Source of the DNA: Chrysopilus asiliformis | Taxonomy: Eukaryota > Arthropoda > Insecta > Diptera > Rhagionidae | Length of the DNA stretch: 64,000 nucleotides | Assembly (NCBI GenBank): GCA_964034945.1 | Contig: OZ035960.1 | Coordinates: forward strand, 67,696,994-67,760,993 | Direction: 5' to 3' | Translations under genes and position numbers: made by a program | In this document: positions 1 to 10,785 of the stretch, piece by piece | Layout of the letters: each line of letters opens with the position of its first letter | How positions within the stretch are numbered: position 1 is the stretch's first letter | Notes under the pieces: generated by a model | Told to the model about the DNA's origin: nothing | Seen by the model: only the letters and a program-made list of their open reading frames with translations | Databases searched by the model: none

Positions 1-66
1 CCGGGGATTTGAATTCGAAGCAAGTTGATCCCATAAAAATTTTGAAACGCGAAACTGAATTTAAAA

Positions 67-2490
67 ATGAATTTAATTGTGAAAAAAAAAAATTTTTCTG
101 AACCGAAAAGTTTACATGAACGAAAATTAGCCTACTATGAAGCCCGTAATAGAATCTTTAATTCTAATCCCATTTCTCTAAAAAAGCAGAAATCTGCGAA
201 ACGTTTGAAAGATTGGTACCAGCAAATAAAAGAACGGAAAAAGTTAATTGTCGCTTCAATAGTAACTTCAAATGAAGATGAACGATTGTACGCCGAAATC
301 TGTATCGGAAATCGCAAGCTGAAAGGCCTCCTTGATTCCGGTGCGAATATAAGTTGTCTCGGGAAAGATTGTCTGAGCTTCGTAAGCGAATTGAATTTGA
401 AATGCCATAAATTGAATTCTCAGGTTAAAACCGCTGATGGGAAATCACACCCTATTGTCGGGTTTGTGATAATTAGCGTTGGCTTCAATAAAAGAGAGAA
501 AGAACTTACCCTTTATCTTATCCCGGATTTGAGCCAGGATATCTATCTCGGAATTGATTTTTGGCGAGAATTTGAGTTGCTTCCCTTAAAAATCAACGAG
601 CTTACCGTAGATCCTCCCGATACCAATTTTTCGAGTCCACCCATGCATGAATTATCACCACTTGAAAAGATGCAATTAGAAAGAGTCGTTGCATGCTTTC
701 CTTCGTGTGATGTTCTCGGTTTGGGAAAAACACAGCATGTGATAGACGTAGCTGGAGCTTCAACAATAAAAAAGAGGCAATATCCGGTCTCACCGGCCAT
801 ACAACGATTGATGTATGAGGAGTTAGATCGGATGCTCGCGTTAGGGGTGATAGAGGAAAGCAGCTCACCGTGGAATTCACCTGTTGTCCTAGTAAGGAAG
901 CCAGGCAAAGTTCGCCTTTGTCTGGACTCCCGAAAAGTCAACAGTGTTACCATTGGTGATGCATATCCTCTCCCCCATATCAACGGTCTCCTCAGTCGAC
1001 TAGAAGACACGCGATATATTTCCAGCATCGATCTAAAGGACGCCTTCTGGCAAATTCCCTTGGAGAAAAAGTCCAGAGAGCTTACTGCGTTTACGGTCCC
1101 AGGTCGGCCGTTGTATCAGTACACGGTGATGGCTTTTGGCCTCTGCAACGCGTCGCAACGCATGTGTAGACTTATGGACAAGGCTCTAAAACCTATGTCG
1201 GCAGAACTGCGTCCATATGTATTCGTCTACCTGGACGATTTATTGGTGATAGCGCCCAACTTCGACTTGCATCTTCGAGTCCTTGCGGATGTGGCTAAAT
1301 GTCTAAGGTTAGCTAATCTAACCATCAACATTAAGAAGAGTCACTTCTGCATGCGTGAACTTCGCTATTTAAGTTTCATCGTTGGCGAAGGTGTGCTGAA
1401 GACAGATCCATCCAAAGTCGCGGCAGTTTCAGATTTCCCCGTCCCGAAATCCGAAAAACAGATCCGTCGGTTTTTAGGAATGACGGGATGGTACCGTCGT
1501 TTTGTTTCCAACTACGCTGCGTTAGCATCCCCATTGACTGATTGCCTGAAAAAGACTGCTGGCAAATTTAAGTGGACATCCGAAGCCCAAGAAGCATTTG
1601 AGAAATTAAAGAAACACTTAACGTCAGCGCCCGTGTTATTAAATCCGGATTTCGAAAAGGAATTTATAATACAGTGCGACGCAAGCACAACTGGTGTGGG
1701 AGGAGTGTTGTGTCAGGCTGACGAAGGTGGCGTTGAACGACCAATCGCTTATGTTTCATACAAGCTTAACGCAGCACAGCGCAACTATAGCATAACCGAA
1801 TTGGAATGCCTTGCTGCTGTGTATTGCGTTAAGAAATTCCGCCCCTACGTCGAAAGTCACCCTTTCCGTATTGTTACAGATCATGCCAGTCTCCGCTGGT
1901 TGATGACCCAGAAATATTTGAGTGGTTGTTTGGCCCGTTAGTCACTCAAATTACAAGCGTTCGATTTCCGCATTGAACATCGAAGTGAAAGTCAAAACGT
2001 TGTCCCCGATGTTCTTTCACGAATACATGCCGACGAGCTTCGTATTTCTTTTGGTTCAGAACTCGATTTATCTTCACCGAGTTTCGACTCAGAAGAATAT
2101 CGAAAATTAATCGAGACGATCCAAAAGAACCGCGAAAATTTACCGGATGTATGCGTGTCAGACGGCTATGTGTATCGACGTTGTCAGCCTAGAACAGGAG
2201 ATCCCGTCCAAGAAGATCAATCCTGGAAATTATGGGTCCCGGCTGATATGACATCAGATCTTTTGAAGACTGCGCATGATTCTCCCGAAGCCTCACACGG
2301 TGGCATAAACAAAACACTCACTCGGTTACGTCAATTGTATTACTGGCCAACCATGGTCAAGGACGTAAAGGAGTACGTAACATCGTGCGAGCTTTGTAAA
2401 GTGACTAAAGCTCCCAATAGTATCCTTCCAATATATTCCCATGGGCGATTTGATCGAAACGGTAAGACCTTGGCGAAAAGTTTACGTTGA
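67..2490 (+). pseudogene. Ty3/Gypsy pol (G1): protease, RT, RNase H, integrase zinc finger
   Basis: Polyprotein of an LTR retrotransposon. In order: aspartic protease with a DSGA active site (around 340-355), reverse transcriptase with YLDD at 1228-1239, RNase H starting at the CDAS motif (around 1676), and the integrase HHCC finger (SHGGINKTL to CELC, around 2290-2400). An in-frame TAG at 1939-1941 falls just after RNase H, where the family normally has Trp; the same frame stays open on both sides. A frameshift near 2441-2490 moves the integrase core into another frame. Gag and the 5' LTR lie before the window. The RT text resembles the Osvaldo/Ulysses group, but that clade call is only an impression. 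Non-functional as it stands. Confidence 0.9.
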
Positions 2491-3307
2491 CTTGCTAGGC
2501 CCTTACCCTAGGTCATCCAACGGAAACACGGTGCTTTTGGTGGTTTTAGATCACTTTACAAAGTTCGTACTTTTAAAACCCCTACGACAAGCCACCGCTA
2601 AAGCTATCGTGAGATTCCTTCATCAGGATGTGTTTCTTTTGTTTGGAGTCCCTGAAATCGTTGTCTCCGATAATGGTCGGCAATTTAAATCCAACGACTT
2701 TCAATCGCTTTTGCAGAAATATGACGTCAAAAACTTACCTACAGCAGTATATTCACCACAAGCGAACGCCTCTGAACGCGTTAATCGCACGGTGTTAGCT
2801 GCTATACGTTCCTTTTTGCAGAGCGATCAACGCAAATGGGATCTTTATATAAGCGAGATAGCGGGCGCAATTCGTAGTTCCATTCACACGGCGACAAATC
2901 ATACGCCTTATTATTTGACCTTCGGACAACATATGGTTACCCACGGTTCTGTCTACCCCCTTCTAAAACGGCTGAACTCTTTGCCAACTGGTGAAATTGA
3001 GATCTTATCCTGTAACGATAAACTTCGACTTATTCGGGAAAAAGTGCGCGAAAATTTTGAAGCAGCTCATCAACGATATCAAGGTCGATACAATTTGAGG
3101 TCCGCCAATAGACAATTTCTACCTGGACAAATTGTTTATCGCCGTAATTTCAGCCTGAGCGATGCAAGCAAGCATTACAATGCCAAACTAGCGCATAAAT
3201 TTCTCAAGTGTAAAATATTGAAGCGAGTAGGAAATTCGATATATTTACTTGAGGATTTGTCGGGGAAAAAGTTGGGCAATTTTCACGCAAAAGACTTGAA
3301 GGCATAA
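2441..3307 (+). pseudogene. G1 integrase core and C-terminal domain
   Basis: Continuation of G1 pol in the second frame. It holds the rve integrase core: first Asp in DLLGPYPRSS, second in VVSDNGRQF, and the Glu in YSPQANASERVNRT, i.e. a complete D,D-E triad. A basic C-terminal domain ends HAKDLKA at the TAA (3305-3307). It overlaps the upstream frame by 50 bases, which is where the frameshift must lie. Taken alone it has no zinc finger, so it is a broken piece of one polyprotein and not a separate gene. Confidence 0.88.
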
Positions 3308-4200
3308 TTTGTAAAATTTTTCTAATTTGAGTTCATCGACACTTGGCAAATGTTCTTTTCATTCGATTACCGGGATTCTTAGTTTCTTTAAATCGTTCCA
3401 CATTCAGACTCTAATTTCTCTTTGTGAATTTTGTAGCCTTAGTCATTAGATTTATATTGTCTTAAAATAAGTAGTAGCATTTAATTTTGAACTGAAGTGA
3501 TCTTACGTACGCTAGAATAAGACTATATTTTAAAATTATTCCTGCTTAGAATTTTCATAATACGTTTATTATTTACTCATCCTTTTCTGCCGTGGTTTTC
3601 TTTGTCCACCTTTAACTTTAAAGCCCGGCTAGACTCTTAGCTAGATGCATGAGACATTCAGGGCGTGGTCGAGGCCACACGTTGGGCATTTTGACACGGC
3701 TTCTCTTTCTTTTTCAACTTTTTTGTTCACCTGAGAGGTAAACAAAAACGCTGATGGTTGTAACGATCGCCGTCAGTCATTTTTTATTAAAATTCGTTAT
3801 CCTTCACTTTTTTAATGGTCGAGGTACAGTGAGGTGCCCTACAAAATTTTTTGAATTTGTTTTCTCTTCCCATAGCCACCCAAAGTTTCAAAATTGTTGT
3901 TTTCCTTTTGCACTGCATATTGTTTTATTCGCTTATTTCAACTTTAATTTTGGATTTATTTCAATAGCCCTTAGCAACCAAAAACTCCCATTTCAATACA
4001 ACTATTCACCCAATAGCACCCAATAGTCAGATGTTACGGTTTCTATATACCTTATTTACCGAGCGAGAGTTAAACCAAAAATTTTGGAAAAAGAAAGAAA
4101 ACCAGCAGTTGCTGGCCGGATTTTGAAGAAACCTTTTTCGGACGGAAAACTTTGTGGCGTCCTTGTAATATTTGATATATTTTTTTTTCGTACGGCGATA
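3308..4200 (+). other. 3' untranslated region and probable 3' LTR of G1
   Basis: Non-coding stretch directly after the G1 pol stop. This is where the polypurine tract and 3' LTR should lie. The 5' LTR is outside the window, so the LTR ends cannot be fixed by comparison. The short open frames here (e.g. 3754-4026) are hydrophobic low-complexity translations and look like chance. Confidence 0.45.
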
Positions 4201-4217
4201 AGAAGTACCTTTTATTT

Positions 4218-4268
4218 TTAACCGACTTCCAAAAAAGGAGGAGGTTATCAATTCGTTTTGGTCCAACT

Positions 4269-4299
<31 letters not shown>

Positions 4300-4305
4300 T
4301 TTTAT
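4218..4305 (+). repeat. GA-rich motif followed by a (TTTA)n tract
   Basis: A CCGACTTCCAAAAAAGGAGG motif, frequent at the edges of insect dispersed repeats, is followed by about ten TTTA units (around 4266-4305). This looks like the boundary of the element that carries the tandem array just downstream. Confidence 0.6.
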
Positions 4306-4439
4306 ATCTGTATGTTCACGCAGTACTTGGGTGCCGTTGCATGGATTTTGTTGAAACGTTGGTGGATGACAGAGTTCACTCCCTAGTTGGTCCCATTTTA
4401 ATTTCCCCTCTCTCCGACGTTTCCCGGCCTTCCCCTCCC

Positions 4440-5217
4440 CTGTCAACTCGCAATCGGATGGTCCGATCGATCTGAAAATTTGTATGCGTACATTTTGGGG
4501 GACGGCTAGTGTTTTCCCCTACCCCTTTCGCTTCTTAACCCCTCCCCTATCAACTCCCAATCGGATGGTTCGATCGGTCTGAAAATTTGTATGCGTACAT
4601 TTTGGGGGACGGCTAGTGTTTTCCCCTTATCTATTTTCCCCTACCCCTTTCGCTTCTTAACCCCTCCCCTATCAACTCCCAATCGGATGGTCCGATCGGT
4701 CTGAAAATTTGTATGCGTACCTTTTTGAGGGACGGCTAGTGTTTTCCCCTTATCTATTTTCCCCTACCCCTTTCGCTTCTTAACCCCTCCCCTATCAACT
4801 CCCAATCGGATGGTCCGATCGGTCTGAAAATTTGTATGCGTACATTTTGGGGGACGGCTAGTGTTTTCCCCTTATCTATTTTCCCCTACCCCTTTCGCTT
4901 CTTAACCCCTCCCCTATCAACTCCCAATCGGATGGTCCGATCGATCTGAAAATTTGTATGCGTACATTTTGGGGGACGGCTAGTGTTTTCCCCTTATCTA
5001 TTTCCCCTACTCTTTCGCTTCTTAACCCCTCCCCTATCAACTCCCAATCGGATGGTCCGATCGATCTGAAAATTTGTATGCGTACATTTTGGGGGACGGC
5101 TAGTGTTTTCCCCTTATCTATTTTCCCCTACCCCTTTCGCTTCTTAACCCCTCCCCTGTCCCCTAATCGGATGTTCCGATCGGTCTGAAAATTTTTATGC
5201 GTATATTTTGGGGCGCA
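4440..5217 (+). repeat. Tandem array, about 120-bp unit, 7 copies
   Basis: Each unit contains CGGATGGTCCGATCG, then a CTGAAAATTTGTATGCG block, then a pyrimidine-rich CCCCTTATCTATTTTCCCC segment. The CGGATG anchor occurs at 4455, 4562, 4684, 4807, 4929, 5049 and 5168, i.e. spacings of 107, 122, 123, 122, 120 and 119. The first unit gap is shorter because one pyrimidine segment is missing. The core TCGGATGGTCCGATCGA is a near palindrome. No coding signal. Confidence 0.92.
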
Positions 5218-5519
5218 GCGAATCCTTCAACCCTCAAATTTTCCAGATAAAAAACAAACACATGGGGGTTTTTAGGGTCGCCTAATCCAATTCTAATGTT
5301 TAGAAGTCTGTAAGGTTAACGAAAGGTTTCTGTCGATCTAAAAAATGTTGGTGACGACCCCCAAAATTTTTGCTGTCGACCTCTAAAATTTAGTTTACAA
5401 CTTACTGTTGCCATCCCTAAAAATTCGCTGTTTGGAACGACCAAAGTTTTGCTCTACCCATTTCCTAACATTAAATATATCCTATAATATGTATATACCA
5501 AAAGTCACTAAAAATTATA
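5218..5519. other. AT-rich stretch with nothing recognised
   Basis: No long open frame, RNA gene or repeat was recognised. The recurring 'gacgacccccaaaa...tgtcgacc' text suggests an old degraded repeat. Confidence 0.4.
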
Positions 5520-6030
5520 AAATAAAAAACTTTTTAAAAAAAAGTAAAAAAAACCGACTTAAAAATGCACAAAAAGGGAAAAAATAATTTTTTTGGAAGT
5601 TGGTGCCAAAATAGAAACTTAAAGAGGACTTCTATTCATATTTCTTGAGTGTTACAAATAATTTTATTGTAACAAGAATTGTTAAGACAATCAAAAGCTT
5701 TTTACAGTTGTCGAGTACTTTTATGTACAATAGACTCGCGGTTAAAATATCACAATGACTATAATTTTTACATCCCGCGTTTCGTTTAATGCATTGCAAA
5801 TATTCGATGTGATAAAAATAAATTTTTTATAGTGACAAGAATCGATATTCAAAATTTGGGGAATATAAAACCCATTCAATATGTATTTTAATACTTTTAG
5901 ATTGTACAATAAAAGAGAGCAAATTGTTTGTTTCTATTTTGGCACCAACTTCCAAAAAAAATATTTTTTCCTTTTTAGTGCATTTTTAAGTCGGTTTTTT
6001 TTACTTTTTTTTAAAAAGTTTTTTTATTTT
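5520..6030. mobile_element. Fold-back element with about 100-bp inverted ends (MITE-like)
   Basis: The left arm (about 5520-5621) runs through AAACCGACTTAAAAATGCAC and GGAAGTTGGTGCCAAAATAG. The right arm (about 5929-6030) is its near-exact reverse complement. The 310-bp centre has no open frame. No clear target duplication was seen. A shorter palindrome at 30398-30592 shares the CTTTTTAGTGCA motif and may be a relative. Confidence 0.82.
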
Positions 6031-6590
6031 GATTAACTTCGTAGAAAAGGATTAGTGCGTTAAGGAGTGTGCATTTTGTAAAAAAGTCATGATCACGCCT
6101 AATGTGGACTGTGCTCGCAAGGTTAAAACTTATTCTAAATTAAACTAAACTTAAAAGTGAAATAAAAACGACTGTAAATTGCGTGTTTTGCTAAAATTGT
6201 AAAATAAAATCTGTGAAAACTTTAAGTTAAACTAAAAGATAGAATGTTTGAGTTCATTAAAACGTTAAAAAAATGTTTACGCACGGGTTGAGTAAACGTG
6301 AATTCGGAATCGAAACAAATAAAAAACCAGCAAGTTTAATTAACCAATATATTAACTTTATATTTTTTAATTTTTCTTATCTATATAATTCGAATCAATT
6401 CTAAAATTTCAAAGTTGTTAACTTGGATCGTTATACAGAATTAGAATTTTATGTTAATTCTATTGACATTAATCCAAATCATCAAATTCAATCAATAATT
6501 CAATGATAATTCAAATTTTCAATTGCTAATAATTCAAATTCCAAATGTTGACAATTCAATGATGATTCACAAATTTGATGCAGAATTCAA
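6031..6590. other. AT-rich sequence, nothing recognised
   Basis: Very AT-rich with CAATTCAA-type simple runs. No gene or element end could be identified. Confidence 0.4.
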
Positions 6591-6604
6591 TAGTTTCGGT
6601 ATTA

Positions 6605-6983
6605 CGTTGATGGTAAATCGTTGACCAGACAAGGCTGGTAGATTGACCAGGCAAAGCTGGTAATTTGACCAAGACACGGCTGGTAGATTGGCTGCAATAA
6701 CAGCGGTTGACCAGGCTAAGCTGGTAGTTTGGTCGTAAAAAACGACGCTTGGCTGCAAAAACAGCGATTGACCAGACAATGCTGGTTGGTTGGTCGTAAA
6801 AACGACGGTTGGCTGTGAAAACAGCAGTTGACCAGACAATGCTGGTAGTTTGGTCGCAAAAACGACGGTTGGCTGTGAAAACAGCAGTTGACCAGACAAT
6901 GCTGGTAGTTTGGTCGTAAAAACGACGGTTGGCTGTGAAAACAGCAGTTGACCAGTCAAGCTGGTAGTTCTGAATTCTTCCAA
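6605..6983 (-). repeat. 60-bp minisatellite, open on the minus strand as a 20-residue repeat
   Basis: Near-identical 60-bp units (TGGTCGTAAAAACGACGGTT, then GGCTGTGAAAACAGCAGTTG, then ACCAGACAATGCTGGTAGTT) repeat about four times, with degenerate copies to the left. Because 60 is divisible by 3, the minus strand reads through as a 20-residue repeat (QLLFSQPTVVFTTKLPALSG) from ATG at 6983 to about 6567. Each unit holds small stems (GTCGTAAAAACGAC, GCTGTGAAAACAGC). It could be LTR/U3 repeats or a real low-complexity protein; no known domain. Confidence 0.75.
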
Positions 6984-7022
6984 GGCTGGATGAACTCTGG
7001 TTTCGCTAAGTGTGTTGCTCTG

Positions 7023-7030
7023 TTTATATA
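7023..7030 (-). promoter_or_regulatory. TATA-box-like TATATAAA
   Basis: On the minus strand TATATAAA lies about 40 bases before the ATG (6983) of the repeat-coding frame. The spacing suits a core promoter with a very short leader, but AT-rich DNA gives such matches by chance. Confidence 0.3.
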
Positions 7031-7033
7031 TGC

Positions 7034-8790
7034 ACTCTAGCGGAAGTCGTAAAATTTCTAGATTGTTCTGACAGGGTTGAACTCAAACCTTACAATTGTT
7101 TGACGTTTGATTTTGATATTTGTGTTTGACGTTTTAAGTTTGTTTATCTTGTGTTCTTATTTTTTGATGACGATCAGAAGAGGTAATTTTCTCCATTTTA
7201 TTTGTAAATATCTTTTAGAATTTTCTAGGTTTTCCCGGTGCCTAGATAAAATTTGTTTTGGTAAGTTCAATCGTGCTTTAGATGTATGTAATTTTATTTT
7301 TAATTTCATACTTTATGTATTTTAGGTTAGGATCTTCCGGCGGTACGGAACAACGACAATAACGACGAGATTCTACGAACTCAACAATAAAATAACATCA
7401 AATTAAAAATTCGGCAGCAGCATAAAATCTTAACACATATTCGCCAACAGAAATATCATGGAAATATCACAGATTGTAAGTAATCATTTAAATCATTAAC
7501 AACGACACGACGCTGAACCAGAAACAGAAAATTTACGTCGAACAAACAAAGAAAAAGGAAACAGCATACATGCGATTTTTGTTCAAATCGACGCATTTCG
7601 ATTTCGCATTTTTTTTTGAATTGACGCTTCATCCCAACATTCATCGTCACAAAATCTGAAATCCATGGGAAAACCTGCATTCGACATTCAAAAGCAGCAT
7701 TCAAAAATTTTCAATAACAAAGAAACGTGCAACAAAAGGGACGCAAGGCATGCAGCTTTCAATTTCAATTTTCAACTTTAACTTTCAACTTCAATTTTTA
7801 ATAAATATTCGACGACACAAATCCACAAAATTGCGAAGACGGATTAATAACCATCGAAGAACAAAGGAATCAAACAGAACAACAATCAACTTACTAATCT
7901 AGATATAAAACTTAGAGAACTAATAACATTTTTTTTTATTAATAAATTTTTTATTGCTTTATATAAATTAACCTTTTTATTCAGGATCTGCAGGTTTACA
8001 TATCTTTCTTTTGCGGCCGCATTTATATTATTCTTAGGGCATAGAAGCTTATCTTTTTTTATAAAATTAGAAAAGAATAAAGAAATGTGTGGTTTATAGT
8101 CGATTACCTCGATTTTCATTTCATTACTAAGAACTTTTCTTTTTTTGATTATTCGATCATTTTACATGAGATTTACTTTGCAGCATCATGAGTATCACAC
8201 GTGATTCAATTTTGAGGTAGTAAGACCACGCGTGCGATTGATCATGTGTAATTAAGTGATTTTGTTTAGAGGGGGGAACTCCCTAAGAGAAGGTAACCGA
8301 CCTCAACACATCAGCAATGGTTTGAGAAATTTATAATATCCTAACAAACATCAAGGGGTCGCAATGGTTTTGCTCCATTGCAACATTAAAATCCAAATGG
8401 TTCAGAATAACACGCCTGAAGTGGGGTGGGAAAACCCACTGTTATCGCCCTCCAGATTTTTCCTTTTTTTTAGCTTTTGATTTTTTTACATAGGTCAAGA
8501 CGAATCTCCCTTTCGCCCTCTGACTTTTAACCCACATGTAGCATACACTTTATTGTGAGATGTGTGGACAGAAGAGGATGAACCGCGACCCCCGCAGCCG
8601 GAGCTAGCTGGAAAGTTTTTGTATGCTACCCTCTTCTCCGCCATCCACTCACGCCTTGTGCAGATCATGTGGACGCTGCCATGATCCTTAGCACATGGCG
8701 CTGTGTGTTAGCACAACCTGCTGATGGAGGAGTCAGCAATTTAATAGGCGTCCAAAAGGACTGCCAGAATATTGAGAAATAAAACGAACA
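7034..8790. other. Unassigned AT-rich DNA
   Basis: No convincing gene. Around 8290-8790 the composition changes to a GC-richer block (ACCCCCGCAGCCGGAGCTAG near 8590) that resembles LTR or leader sequence of a retroelement, possibly part of G2's 3' end. The boundaries could not be set. Confidence 0.35.
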
Positions 8791-9193
8791 GCTCAAATCA
8801 AGCGTATGTTTAATTCTAATTTTTTCCTAGAGTCAATACGGCTTTTATAGGCGCCGCTTTTTTATTTACAATGTTGCACATAATTCTATAAGTGCCCTAA
8901 ATTTAAAATACATAATTTCTTTCTTAAATGTTAAATAAACTTTTTCTCACGGTGCAGTTTGTTGTCTTAGGTTCGAAATCATAAATTATTAAATGGTCAA
9001 TTGTGTCACCCGAATCAAATTTCATCTTCGATTCGAATGCACTTGACTATCGCATGCTTGTGCATAAGTGGCGTTTATGTTGAGTCATGAAGACCACAAC
9101 ACAAGCGATCCACTGCATGCACACTCGTGGTTGCATTGCAATTTGTCATCGATTGTTTTGTTTTTGTTTACTTATGATTTCGATGCCACTACA
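8790..9193 (-). repeat. Probable 3' LTR (U3 part) of G2
   Basis: Reading the minus strand from G2 integrase, a purine-rich tract (CTTGAGGATGAGGG) is followed directly by TGTAGTGGCATCG at 9193, the expected polypurine tract plus the TG start of a 412/mdg1-type LTR. A TATAAAAG box lies at 8849-8842 on the same strand. The LTR's far end is not defined and no 5' LTR partner is visible, so the length is open. Confidence 0.55.
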
Positions 9194-9347
9194 CCCTCAT
9201 CCTCAAGATAAAATTTATGAATGAAATGTGTTACAATATTTCATGGAAAATTTTTTAGCTTAACCTAATAAACGTACTAATTAAATGTTGAATAATCTTA
9301 AATTTCTTATCTGGTAATTGTATTCATTAATTGTCTTATAAGGAATT

Positions 9348-10785
9348 TTAATTATATATGTATTTCTTTAAGTTATTGTTGTGAACTAATGTTTCTACAC
9401 CATCTTTATCTATGATACTATTTACAACTTCTCTTTTGATTAATTTATATGGTCCTTTATATGGACTATTTCTTTTGGTGTTATGAAAAGATCTTAAAAA
9501 TACTAAATCACCTTCTTTGAATCTAGATGGATTTGAATTATTTTGGTTTTTTATTCTTTCATATTTAGCACTTTCAATGAGACTCTGTGCTTTGTCGAGA
9601 GCTCTTTTTAATCGCATTTTTAGTTCTACTGCGTAATTTTCGATATTATAGATTGGTTTATTATTCATTATAGTGTCGTGTGGTAAGTATGGAAATTTTC
9701 CAAATATGAGTTCATAAGGAGAATATTCTGTATCTATATGTGGTGCTATATTATATGCTATATTAAATGTATAGTATGGTATCCATTTGTCCCATTCATG
9801 ATCTGTAGAGAATGATAACAGGTATTCATTTAAGACTCTGTGATTTCGTTCTATAGATCGTAATGTTTCATGATGATATGGTGTTCCAAATGTTTGCTTG
9901 GTATCTAATAGTTTGCATATATTTGTAAATAGTTCGTTTTTGAATTCTGTTCCGTTGTCGGATTTCAAAACTTTGAATATTCCATATTTAAGAATAAATT
10001 GTTCGACTAGGGTTTTTGCTACTGTACGTGCATCTTTAGATTCCATTGGGTGTGCTATTATGTATTTTGTTAATTCACATTGAATTGTTAATATATATCG
10101 ATAGTCATTTGATATTCTTAGAGGTCCTACAGTGTCGATTGCAATTGTTTCAAAACTTATTGTAGGTGTATCAGTTTTCATCATTTTCTCTTTTGTATGT
10201 GTTGTTATTTTATTTTTTGTACATAAAGTGCAATTATTTATGTATGTCTTTACCATTTTTCTCATGTTTTTCCAAATATATCGTTGTTTTAATTTTAATA
10301 TCGTTCTTCTAATTCCTGTGTGTCCTCCGTGTGGTGTTATGTGAAAATTCTTTATCAATTCTATCTGTTCGTCTTTGTTCTTTATTTGTATTGGAGCTTT
10401 ATATATCATTATATTCAATTTCTTTATATTCTTTTGCTGCAGCATATTAAATTCATATTTAAATCTTTCTTTTTCAATATATTCGAATATTTTATCATTT
10501 TCTTCTAGCGCTAGTTCTTTTATATTATTTTTTAACATTAAGTCTTGCAGTTTCTCCATAGTCAAAACTAGTTTTGTAGGATTATCACTGTAAGTTACTA
10601 TTACTTCATCTTTCATTATACGTACGTTTATTTTTTCCTTTTTGTCGACATAAAATCTTAATTTCATTACATTTTTGACGTCAGATGTAGATGTGCAGTT
10701 CCAAATATGAAGTTGATCAGGCTTCGTTGGTTTTTCACACTCTTTATTTTTACTTTCTTCTACGGAGTATAATAAAGTATTGTAT
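9348..10785 (-). pseudogene. G2 integrase (412/mdg1-like Ty3/Gypsy)
   Basis: The minus-strand frame has an ATG at 10667 but stays open upstream to about 10785, so that ATG is internal to pol. HHCC zinc finger: HITPHGGHTG to CTLC. Integrase core: Asp in AIDTVGPL, Asp in LKSDNGTEF, Glu in ETLRSIERNHR. The C-terminal domain ends at 9348. The rest of pol and gag lie upstream (13-19 kb), separated by two inserted elements. The RNase H to integrase link is broken exactly by the 10.8-13.1 kb insertion. Confidence 0.88.

Noticed and set aside
543..1028. 161-residue minus-strand frame
   Set aside because: Antisense shadow of the G1 protease/RT frame.
4027..4266. 79-residue minus-strand frame
   Set aside because: Ends in the GA-rich repeat motif and has no family match; low-complexity Lys/Phe-rich.
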